This document shows, one piece after another, positions 54,554-64,000 of a stretch of DNA of 64,000 bases (within the stretch, counting starts at the first letter, position 1; each line of letters opens with the position of its first letter). The translations under genes were made by a program, and so were the position numbers. Source of the stretch: Saksenaea vasiformis B4078 (Eukaryota > Mucoromycota > Mucoromycetes > Mucorales > Saksenaeaceae); assembly GCA_000697055.1 (NCBI GenBank), contig JNDT01002269.1:1-64000 (forward strand), written 5' to 3'. The notes beneath the pieces were generated by a model. It was not told where the DNA came from, did not search any database, and saw only the letters and a program-made list of their open reading frames with translations.

Positions 54554-55913
54554 TATCCTGGTGCAACCCAACCTTCCAAAGCCAGCGCTCTTTGCCTTTG
54601 CTGCTGACTGAAACACCTTTAATAAATTTGCGCCCCGACCTATGTGCACCGTAAGGAAACAAACATACGTACGTAGCATGCTACTTATGGCAGAGAGATC
54701 ATATATTACTCGCACAAACTTGGACTTTCATGGAGGCAAAATTAATGAAGCGGCATTCATGGTTAATAAAATGAGACGGGCCTGAAGATACCCCTTGGCT
54801 CGTTCCTGGACATCTTTTTTTTCAAAGATTCACGCGTTTATTGAGAGACAATATTAATAGTCGACGTTTATTTATCGTACAGATGCAATTTATTGGAACC
54901 GTTGTGTATTGTGCTTAATCGTCCTGACTTCATATTCGGACGCAGTAGAGTCATGCGGAATTAACGCGGAATAATTCCAAAGGGACGCAAAATCATAGGA
55001 AACGTCCTGTGAAAAGTCAGGGACCATGGAAACAATAGAAGGAACATATTTCTGACGCATAAGGAACGGACAAAGAAAGTTTACGTGTCAATGCACTCGG
55101 ACAAACCGCTAATATTATTATCCATGGATGCATGACGTACAGGGGCCATGACTGACCAGCAAGCCAAATGTTCATGCATGGTCCCTTGCAAGCAGCGGCG
55201 TAAGTGGTACATGACCTGATACTTATCGCATCGCATAGAAGTCAGATCGACTAACATGTTGAAAGTCAAACAGGATGAAGGACAGAGAGCCCTATAGCCG
55301 GCAGACTTTACAACAATAGAGAAGCGTAGCACTTGGGTCAACGAAGGAGAATACAATAAACGGCTTTATTTACTGGCGTGAATGCTCATATTGCTTGAAA
55401 CCACAACAAACTGTAAAAAAGGGTTGATGTCCAAAGGCATTGTCGTGTTCAATCCTGCGGGGAGCTGAATATTGCGCGCGTTTTCAGCTTATTTGTAATC
55501 TACATCAATGAAAATCCGTATGTCGTCCTGCCTGATAGTAGGAAGAGTCTTTGCAAAAAGTCTTTCGATTATTTTACCATATCGGGTTCAGCAGTGTATG
55601 GCTGTTTTGTCAATAAATGCTGCAACATTAAAAATATTTTTTAAAAGCTGCCCGTGGTAAGAAATTCTGGTTGAATTATCGCCCTTCAAGACTTGAATTT
55701 CACCAGAAGCCTGTCTTGCGAGTTCTTTGATCGTTGAGATGTCTCGCAATGGGCCGATGGACAGAGCGGGATCCAGCGAAGGAAGTCCGGGGTGTTTACG
55801 GTAAAATCTAAATCCGGCTCGGACTGCTGACGTCAAGTTGGATGCGGTGGGCCTCTACTTGGATCTCCCACGTTGGGCTATGGAAATCTTCCTCTCATAA
55901 TTCTTCTCTGACC
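54554..55913. other. Divergent intergenic, GWT1/RPS25
   Basis: 1.36 kb between divergent genes. It includes 54,983-54,993 GGACGCAAAAT, inverted relative to the repeat ends at 26.8 and 28.2 kb. Minus-strand open frames at 55,081-55,356 (91 codons) and 55,588-55,836 (82 codons) have no recognised family. Old repeat DNA seems likely. The right end is the RPS25 promoter. Confidence 0.45.
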
Positions 55914-56459
55914 ATGGTATGTAGGGCAGATAAAAGAATAGCATCACTACGTGGATGGGGCATGGTGGATCCATTCATGGGTGGATGTATGCCGATGGAT
56001 TACTCAATGTTGATTGTTTAGGCAAAGAAGGACGTTGCTGCTAAGCCATCCTCCTCTTCTGGAGGAAAGAAGGCCAAGAAGGCAAGTTGATTTTATTTTC
56101 ATCCATGTTTCGAGAAAGCTAATGCATGGTGTTTGGGCGCTTTTATAGAAGTGGTCTGCCAAGAAGGTTAAGGACAAGGCCAACAACATGGTTGTCCTCG
56201 ACAAGCCTACCTACGAACGTTTGTTCAAGGAAGTGCCCACCTACAAGCTCATTTCCCAATCCGTCTTGGTCGATCGTCTTCGTTTGAACGGTTCCCTTGC
56301 ACGTGTTGCTATCCGTGAGCTCGAGGCTCAGGGTTTGATCAAGCCCATCTCTCGCCACGCCAGCCAGGTTATCTACAGTAAGTTTTATTATTGTTTGTAA
56401 TCAAGCGCTGATATGTTTGTGTAGCCCGTGCCACCGGTGGTGCCGCCAACGAGGAATAA
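55914..56459 (+). CDS. RPS25: 40S ribosomal protein S25 (eS25)
   Basis: Four exons: 55,914-55,916 (ATG only), 56,022-56,081, 56,149-56,377, 56,425-56,459; total 327 nt, 108 residues. The product reads MAKKDVAAKPSSSSGGKKAK, then KWSAKKVKDKANNMVVLDKP, TYERLFKEVPTYKLISQSVL and SLARVAIRELEAQGLIKPIS, ending RATGGAANEE. This matches eS25 throughout, including the Lys-rich tail and the winged-helix core. It is part of the small ribosomal subunit head near the E site. The first intron directly follows the start codon, common for ribosomal protein genes. The second intron (56,082-56,148) starts with GC rather than GT (AAG|GCAAGT), a GC-AG intron; no GT donor nearby keeps frame. Confidence 0.95.
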
Positions 56460-57297
56460 ATAAACTCCCCGTATGCGTGATGTCGATTCTACCGAAAATC
56501 ATACATCTGTAGAGGAAACAAAGCAAAAAAATAAAAAAAGAATATATTTGCTAGACAACAGCAGGTATCAAGCTATGTATGTGAGAGAGAGAGAGGGAGA
56601 GCTAGAGAGAGACAAAGTGTGTATGTCTTCTTTGTCGGAACGTGATCCGCTTGCTTGAAGCAAACCATGGGCGGAGCTGCATGTTTGTACAGACTTCCCG
56701 CGATAGATGAAAAGGAAACAGTGTCGAACGCGTCCCTTTCTTCTTCTTCTTTTCTTCTCCTTCTACGATTATTAGGTTCCGTTGATAAAGAGGTAATTAA
56801 GCTATGCAGATGAGGTTGTTCTGTACAGGCAATAGAGGGATAAGTACATTTTTGGCAATACGAAGGTAATCCTTCAACCGCGGATCCAGGGTGCTCAGAC
56901 CAGGTTGCATGTGGGACCTACCATGATCAAGTTTTGCACCTATGATCAAGATCATTTGTTGCGTGTAACAATAAGGTTTAGAAGTATTCAAAGGGTAAGA
57001 TGAAGTCTTAAAAGAAATAAAAGGAAAAGGCGTTACCATGCATGAGTTGAAGTAAGTAGGTTACCATCTCACTTTTGGGATGACACAGCTGTTGAAGTTC
57101 CGACCAGGATATTTCGGATAACAAAAAAAAAATCCCACTTTTCTTTCACCTCTTTGTCCTAATTTTTGGCTTTCTTTTCTATTTTGCTTACTGCTTTAAA
57201 CGGGAGGGGCCAAATTCTCGTGTTTCAAAAAGAAAACAAAAATCATAGTCAGCTTTCAAAGACAGCGTTCTATCGGGTGCACCACTTTCAATGCACG
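56460..57297. other. Intergenic
   Basis: RPS25 3' flank with a GA-rich run (about 56,581-56,612) and a CT-rich block near 56,736-56,766, then the promoter of the LRR gene. An 80-codon minus frame at 56,797 is unsupported. The frame of the LRR gene is open upstream to 57,166 but without an ATG before 57,298. Confidence 0.5.
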
Positions 57298-59438
57298 ATG
57301 GCCACATCCATTCCAGGAGAACAATTTATACGGACGTTAAGGCATTATCTTGACATAAACGAATCGAGGTTATTGGGTTCAGTTCCTCCTGTGCCAGCAA
57401 TACCACAATCACTAGTGTCGGTTACGGAAAAGTCCAATGGAGGAAAGAATATGATTACGAATGCCGTGAGTTCGTTACTGGGTGGCCTATCGACCATGCG
57501 CAGAGCAAGTCTGAATAGTAATAGTAACGGAAACACTGAACAACAACAACAACAACAACAACAACATCAGCAACAACAACGACAGCCCGTCATGAACTGT
57601 AATCAGAGTGTCAAATCTAGCAGTACACCTGCATCACTTTATGGTGTCCAAATACCTTACATGTCGCTCCTGGCGGCCGCGTCACCTAGTGCCACTGCCC
57701 TGTCGATGATACCGTACATGCCCCCACGTTCTACCTTGACTCTGGATATCCACCACCTTTATTTTCTGCTGGTGCAGTTTGAACATATTGGTTTAGAGAT
57801 AGGTGACCCTTCATTTTTGGGCGAGATACCCGAAGGCGGCCTGGTGGAAACCGAGACGACCCACACAGCTGGAAGAGCACCTTCGATTCTCTCTGTGGGC
57901 TCGATTGCCTCTACCATGTCGACCTTGTCTTTATCTACCGGATGGAATACCTGGCAACGACGATTCCAACAACAAGGGTCTGCTTCTCGACCACTCCATG
58001 AAGACATTGCACACATCTACAAGTTCCTGTCCAAAATCACGGCTCTCAAGTTGCATATGAGTCTGCAAATCGATACCTCGTCGGGGATTACGCGGAGTGG
58101 CCAGCGGACTATTGTCGGTTACGAACATCCGCTACCCCAAGATGGATCTGTCATCCTCTCCCTGTCGCCGTTTAAACATCTCGAATTTCTCGAGTTGTCC
58201 AACATCCATCCACGCTACATTGACGGATGGCCAGAACTTCAACAAAGCCTCGCCAGTCTAGTCATTAAAGGGGCAGGGGTGGAGAACGCTACGGAAGTGC
58301 TGGAAGACGTCATGAGGGAAAAAGAAGACATGGAGGAGAAAGCCTGGAAGAAATTAAAAATGCTCTCATTGGCTGACAACAACCTGACCACACTGGATGC
58401 CGAACCGCTGCAACATATCCGTACATTGACCCACTTGAACCTTTCCAAAAACCTGCTGATTGATGTTCCTGCAGCATTGTGCCACCTTTACAACCTGCAA
58501 TCACTCAATGTATCACATAATATGATTTCGTCCGTAACAGGCATCAATACCGTCCTGGGAAACATACACGAACTGGATCTTCGCGGAAACCGACTGACAA
58601 TCCTTGCCGGTCTTGATCGATTATGGGCTCTCGAACGCCTGGATATCAGAGATAATCGTATAGTAGATGCTGCTGAGGTGGGAAGATTGACGGCGTTACC
58701 AAATATCGCCGATGTTTGGGTAGAAGGTAACCCCTTCACACAGCTACAGGTAAAAAAAAAAAAAAAAAAGAATGGAGAGATACACAGCGACGACAACGAC
58801 GTTCGGAGTTAACTCTCTGGTTTTAGCCCAACTACCGTGTGGAACTTTTCATTGCTTTCAAGCAGCGTGATATGGACATCCAGTTGGATGGTACGAAACC
58901 CTCTTTTGTAGAACGACGACAGGTGGATACGGCTACAACCAAAGATACCTACCAAGCACCTGCTGCTGTCGTTGCTACTACTGCTACTGCGAAGGCGGAT
59001 GACGCGGTTGCCAAGATGGAGGGGGTGCCAGTGAAGATGGAGCGAACAAAGTCCAAATCACGAAAGCGCATGGTCCGTCTCGGCAAGCGAGAGAGTGAGA
59101 TAGGCGAGGCATCGGAAACATCCGAAGATGGTAAACATTTACATCGATTAGCCGAGCTGGAAAAGGCGGTAAGAAGTGAATCGTTGGGACGAAAGACCAG
59201 TAAGCCCCGTCCATCGTCGGGACAACGTAGTAAATCACCGTCTGGATCAGTCAAGAGTATGAAGCAGAACAGACGCCGTTCGGTGGAACCTGTGTTCGAT
59301 CCTACCAATGACGAATTTAGGCGCCGAATCGAAGTGATTAAGGAACAAACTGGGACGGAGTGGTTAAGAGTGCTTCAGGAAATGGACATAGACAAACCGA
59401 AAAAAGAAGAAGAAACGAAACAAAACGGCGAACAGTGA
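57298..59438 (+). CDS. Leucine-rich repeat protein, STK11IP-like
   Basis: Start ATG at 57,298 (MATSIPGEQFIRTLRHYLDI). A low-complexity part with a CAA Gln run (57,541-57,580) precedes VILSLSPFKHLEFLELSNIH and WPELQQSLASLVIKGAG. Then come about six LRR units: LKMLSLADNNLTTLDAE, LTHLNLSKNLLIDVPAALC, LQSLNVSHNMISSVTG, IHELDLRGNRLTIL, LERLDIRDNRIVDAAEV, IADVWVEGNPFTQLQ. An intron at about 58,751-58,828 with an A-run joins PNYRVELFIAFKQRDMDIQL. The C-terminal tail is Lys/Arg/Ser-rich; stop at 59,438. The order of an unusual first segment, LRRs and an NYR..F..LDG cap resembles animal STK11IP (LIP1) and fungal LRR proteins of that kind. Role unknown; a scaffold is likely. STK11IP identity is moderate. 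Confidence 0.75.
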
Positions 59439-60002
59439 TGGCTGGATTTACATAAATACACATTCTCCCTCTCCCTCTCTCTCTCTCCCTCTCTCTCTCT
59501 CTCCCATCCCTTTGACAGCTACGAAGAAGGTGAAAAAACAAAAAAACACTGTATATTCTTGTAAGAGCCACATCCTAACTTTTCGGGCATCATATAAACA
59601 TCGACACACACACACACAAACACACACAAACACAGAGGCAGACAGACAGACAGACAGACAGAGAGAGAGAGAAAAGCAGTGCAGACAGAAAGACAGACCA
59701 ACTCCCCATTTCTCTCGCAAAGAACCCAAAGGTTATCTACACAAATGACAGAGCCTTGTTTTTTTTATAAGGGGAAGGACATGTGGTACAGATCCTTTTT
59801 GGTTTTGACAATTCATTGCTGTCATGGATGAAAAAGAAGCAGAAATAAGTTACAGCCTATTATCCTTTTGGAAAACAACAGCGTCTCCCTTTTGGATCAC
59901 ACAATAAATAAAAGGACCAGAAAAAAAAGAAATGTTGGTAATCTGTTTCTTCCTCTTCCTCTTCCTCTTCTACTTCTACTTCTTCTTCTTCTTTTTCATA
60001 CC
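59439..60002. other. Intergenic with CT, CA and AGAC microsatellites
   Basis: (CT)n at about 59,466-59,504, (CA)n-rich at about 59,602-59,632 and (AGAC)n at about 59,640-59,662 followed by (GA)n. The CTT/CTC-rich block at 59,945-59,995 lies just before the acyltransferase ATG. Frames encoding Ser/Leu/Cys/Val repeats here are artefacts. Confidence 0.65.
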
Positions 60003-62167
60003 ATGACAGCAGGGCGTACGGCAATACAGACACTTGTTTATGATACCCTTTTATGGTTTGCAAATATTATTGCCCATATCTTTTTCCGAGAAATAAGACC
60101 AAGAGGTGCTCATAAAATACCTAAAGAAGGTCCTGTTCTATTTGTTGCCGCACCTCATGCCAATCAGGCAAGCATTTGCCATTACTAGCAGCCCCAGCCT
60201 TTTTTTTAACATGATGTTCAGTTTGTCGATCCCATGGTGCTCATGCGCGAATGTGGTCGAAGAGTGTCATTTTTAATTGCTGAAAAATCCATGCATCAAA
60301 AGGGGATTGGTTTTTGCGCACGCCTTCTCAAATCAAGTAAGCCATAAATAAATAAAAAGGTTTCATCTAAAAAAGAAAGAAGTTCCTGTTATCCGACCTC
60401 AAGATAGAGCTGTGACAGGTGTTGGCCATCTTCACTTGCTGAACCGTAAAACGGATCCACTACGACTTCATGGCGTGAATACGCGTTTTACAAGTCAGTT
60501 ACGCCCACGCGACTCGATTATTCTTCCTCAAGGCGCGGGTGTGGCCGAAGTGGTAGAGATTGTATCCGATACGGAATTGGTTATCAAGAAAGAACTAAAA
60601 CACCTCAAAGCGTTGTCTTTACTGACTTCCACCGAAGGAACCTCTTATCAATGTGCGCCTCATATTGAACAGGAGTCTGTCTATCGATGTGTTCATGAAG
60701 AATTGAATGCTGGTGAATGCATTACCATTTTCCCAGAAGGTGGAAGCCATGATCGTGCGGAACTATTGCCACTGAAAGGTGTGGGAATATTCTCGGTACG
60801 TTTTTGTGTTCATATCCCCTCTCTCTCTCTCTCTAGCTGGTGTGACGCTTATGGCACTGGGTGCTATGGCAAAATATCCTGGTCTCGATGTAAAGATAGT
60901 CCCATGTGGTAAGGAGAAAAAAAAAAAAGAAACTTTCCTTTCTTTTTTTAATTCTTTCTCACGCTTTTGCTAACAAAGGTCTAAACTACTTTCATGCTCA
61001 TCGGTTCCGGTCCCGTGCTGTGATTGAGTTTGGCAATCCGATCACCGTCTCACCCACACTTGTACATCAGTTTAAACAAGGTGGTACCGAGAAACGAGAG
61101 GCTTGCAAGAAACTTTTGGATACAATCCATGGCGCACTTCAAAGTGTTACGGTCAATGCTGGAAGTTATGAAACGTTGATGGTACATCGAACTTCCCGTC
61201 GTTTTGTTTTTTTTTCTTTCTTTCTTTCCTGACACTATTTTCCAGCTGATTCAAGCTGCGCGCAGGTTATACAAACCTGCACATCGAAAATTACACATCT
61301 CACAGGTTGTCGATTTGAACCGAAGGTTTCTGATTGGTTACAACCTGTTCCGGGATGATCCCAAAGTGATCGATCTTCAGCAGCGGGTCCTTGCCTACAA
61401 TCAGTTATTGAAATATCATGGTATACGCGACCATCAAGTCTCAAAGACCGATGTTGGTGAAGGTGATCCTCTGTGTACCCTATTGAAACGGGTACTGGTC
61501 TTGGTTCTTTTGTTCTTATGGTCCTTTCCTGGGTAACGAATATTTTGCCCTGTTGTTGTTGTCAGCCAACTCCTTATTATCTTTTTTCATGTAGTGTCTT
61601 GCTGAATCTTCCTGCTATGATTGTTGTTACAATCATTAGTCAGAACAAAGCAAAAGGTAACAATCCTTCTTTTTCGCCTACAAAATGTTCTCAACTTTTT
61701 TTTTCCTTGTTAGCGGCCGTAAAGGGTTCAACAGTGAAAATAGCAGGTCGCGATGTGCTTGCTACCTGGAAAGTGCTTGTTGGTCTTGTTGTACTTCCAA
61801 CAATGTATGGTATCTACAGCTTGATCCTCTTTTTCTTTCTCCTGCAGACGACGACAATGGATTGGCAATGGAAAATTTCTTTACCATGCTTGACATGGCT
61901 CTTATTTCCTTTCGCCTCCTATGCTAGCCTTCGTGCAGTGGAAATTGGACACGATATCTTCCGGTACGCCTAAACCCGTGCAATATTATAAAAAGAAAAA
62001 AAAAGAACTTATCATTCTACAATCTAGATCATTGCAGCCTAGTGCGATGGCGTTACTTAATCCGGACGGAGTACAGACTTTGCGAGAAAATCGGGAGAAA
62101 CTTTCGCACGATATCACTCAGCTTATCAACGAATATGGTCCAAAAGTATTCCCCGATTTTGATGGTA

Positions 62168-62207
<40 letters not shown>

Positions 62208-62659
62208 AAGATGTTCTTATCATTACAACGGATTCTGTAGCGGACTACATCTCCCATATGGCGCAGCCACTACCTAGTCCACCTGCAAGTCGCATTACCA
62301 GTGCTGGCAGTCTTTCATGGGCTAGGACAAGTAGCCTACCCAAGATTGCAAGTGGATTTTTCCAGCAGGCAATGCGCATGGAATGGTTAGAAGAAAAGAA
62401 CATATTCAATTGGAATCGTGCAGACGAATCAGATGCGGATGATGTATTCTTCTTTATGAATCGGCAAGATGGACGCGTCAGCGGTAGTAATAGCTCTGCA
62501 AACGGATCAACACCAACCAGTTGTGGTCGAAGTCGAGCCAATAGCATGGACGGTTTTCGAGTGGAGGCATTAACAAGTCTACGATCACGACGCCCTGTAT
62601 TTAGGATTGAGGATGTCGATGAAGAGAATCAAGAAGAGATAGCCATTAATGATGCATAA
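60003..62659 (+). CDS. GPT2: Glycerol-3-phosphate O-acyltransferase (SCT1/GPT2 type)
   Basis: First step of phospholipid and triacylglycerol synthesis, acylating glycerol-3-phosphate at the ER. From ATG 60,003 (MTAGRTAIQTLVYDTLLWFA), the PlsC motif I is split by an intron: VLFVAAPHANQ at 60,170 joins FVDPMVLMRECGRRVSFLIA, giving the fungal HANQFVD form. ITIFPEGGSHDRAELLPLKG (60,720-60,780) is motif III. Later exons give AGVTLMALGAMAKYPGLDVK, IVPCGLNYFHAHRFRSRAVI (motif IV area), then hydrophobic segments around 61.5-61.95 kb and a Ser-rich C-terminal tail with RITSAGSLSWARTSSLPK; stop at 62,659. Domain order and the long insertion between motifs match yeast Sct1/Gpt2. About eight introns, one (62,165-62,239) with a run of more than 30 A. 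Whether it equals Sct1 or Gpt2 cannot be told. Confidence 0.92.
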
Positions 62660-64000
62660 AATCTTTGTCCATGTGACAATTCATCTTGCTCGTCTGCGTT
62701 ACTTTTAATTTATTTGGCGTGGACCCAATATACAAATCTACCTTGAGAAGTAGTTCTGGACGTTTGAAACTTGCGTGAGAAAGTAGAATTTTTTTTTTCT
62801 TTGGGCATGAACTCAAAGTTCGCCAACGCTGCTTCATTGTTCTAGCTCACTGTGATAGGTTCACCCAATACTCCAAAACTGGCGATTGTGTTTCGGATAG
62901 CAGTGATGTGTGATGAGAATTGAAGGAAAGAGAAAAGTTGAAGCGGTCCTGTTACGAGACATCACCTATTACTTATCAACGGGCATTTACGCAGAATTGT
63001 TACTGTGGACAATGCTGACTCTCTCAAGAACTTACTGGCATTGGATCCGCTGGTCCTGTAGAGAGCATCCATTCTCTCGATATTCAGTATCATGTTTTGT
63101 TAAAAGGCAGAGCATTCGTGAGATATTCTCTTCATTTACAATCATCTGATACTTCCAATCACAGTTCCATTCAGCAAGAATTATGCCGTCTACATGTATT
63201 CACCCTCTTAACTCCATAAACCAATGGTCTTTCAGGAACGCATTATCCTGGGAAATGATCTGTGACGATCTTGGACAAACCTAAAATGCCTTTTAACAAA
63301 ACCTTACCCCAATCTTGGACATATATGAAGTTATCTCAAACAAATCTATAGAGATCCAAGATCTTTGGCATGAGATTGACTACAGATTTGTTTAAGGTCG
63401 TTTTTCCCATAGTTGATTATCTAGAGATTTCTCCGCAGATTTCTTTCCCAGATATGAACATGGGAACAAACCGTCTCAAGTTGTTTACTAGTCAGCAATG
63501 GAGTTCATGGGCTCAGATCTACCATTCTCATCCACGCCATGGCCTCGTCCATCGTCGTATAAAGATTGCGCATTCAGCTTTGAAATGGCGGCTATATATG
63601 TATACTGCGAGTTGCACGATTGATCTAGAGCGTAGTTCTAAAAATCAACCCCGGTTCACGGCCCATATGACAAATGAAAGCAGACTAACAATAGCTTCTA
63701 GTCTTTCTTCGTGTTTCTTTTTTTTTAGAACCTGTTCTGTTGCAGCTGCAGTTTGCAGTCTATGTTTTGAACCGATCTATAAGATGGATTCTTAATCGTT
63801 TTAATACATTTACTTTTTTGTACGCATAAATTTAGTTGGATTTTTCACTTTCGGGATTCATTAATAATGAATATGAAAAAAAAAGAAACCATCTGATAAC
63901 GGGAAAAAAAGAAAAGTTTACAGTGAGATTGTGTTACGTTACTTATCCCGCGAAATAACAAAAAAAATTTTTTTTCTAATAGTTAATAGGGCGTAACGCA
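62660..64000. other. Intergenic, no supported gene, one imperfect hairpin
   Basis: Two plus-strand open stretches (62,910-63,149 and 63,370-63,795) show no recognised family. An inverted repeat at 63,335-63,351 / 63,380-63,396 could fold. A/T-runs lie near 63,720 and at 63,960-63,975. Confidence 0.45.
63335..63396. repeat. Short inverted repeat
   Basis: CTCAAACAAATCTATAG (63,335-63,351) pairs with CTACAGATTTGTTTAAG (63,380-63,396), 15 of 17 complementary, with a 28-nt spacer. It may be a small fold-back element or part of a longer degraded repeat; CTTGGACA also recurs nearby at 63,272 and 63,314. Confidence 0.5.

Noticed and set aside
59448..59748. Frames rich in Ser/Leu/Cys/Val or Arg/Glu
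   Set aside because: Translations of CT, CA and AGAC microsatellites.
1..64000. tRNA, rRNA and CRISPR features
   Set aside because: I looked for tRNA B-box words, rRNA-like stretches and regularly spaced repeats and found none I could support by eye; a tRNA could still be missed without a covariance search.

Overview
The window is nuclear DNA from an early-diverging fungus, most probably a Mucoromycota (Mucorales-type) genome. The evidence is: compact genes with many GT-AG introns of about 45-75 nt; clearly fungal genes (VAC7-like, GWT1, Kre9/KNH-type secreted protein, APSES and Zn2Cys6 regulators, SCT1/GPT2-type acyltransferase) beside genes best known from animals and missing from common yeasts (PPP1R21, DIS3L, CCDC174, an STK11IP-like LRR protein); and decayed dispersed repeats between the genes. 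No rRNA, tRNA or CRISPR array was recognised. Most proteins were read by joining exons by eye, so exon edges and N-termini are models.

Layout. 1-0.9 kb: wreck of a Tc1/mariner-type transposase (minus). 1.6-5.9 kb: PPP1R21 homologue, then a Ctp1/Sae2/CtIP-type end-resection factor (both plus). 6.4-7.2 kb and 16.3-17.1 kb: two decayed copies of one dispersed gene family. 8.2-10.7 kb: Zn2Cys6 factor (plus). 11.1-14.3 kb: SPX-EXS phosphate protein (minus). 17.7-21.9 kb: DIS3L-type exoribonuclease (plus). 22.7-26.0 kb: VAC7-like regulator and an FMN-binding pyridoxamine-oxidase-like protein (minus). 26-30.2 kb: gene-poor, with small repeats and a MITE-like inverted repeat. 30.2-32.3 kb: a divergent pair, a 123-residue helical protein and a UIM+UBZ4 protein. 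32.8-35.4 kb: secreted KNH-domain protein with FTNEDHR repeats and a Trp/acidic tail. 35.9-41.9 kb: poorly understood, with an unrecognised protein, fragments including a C2H2 finger, and short tandem repeats. 41.9-45.3 kb: glutathione S-transferase and APSES factor (plus). 45.8-54.6 kb: CCDC174, CHD1 and GWT1 in a row on minus. 55.9-62.7 kb: RPS25, an LRR protein and glycerol-3-phosphate acyltransferase (plus). 62.7-64 kb: no gene seen.

There is no operon-like system. Most genes are housekeeping: RNA decay, ribosome, chromatin, GPI anchors, phospholipid synthesis, phosphate sensing, vacuole lipid signalling and DNA repair. The least explained item is the secreted repeat protein at 32.8-35.4 kb. 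Next come the UIM+UBZ4 protein and the fungal PPP1R21 homologue. The duplicated decayed family at 6.4 and 16.3 kb is the clearest unexplained repeat.
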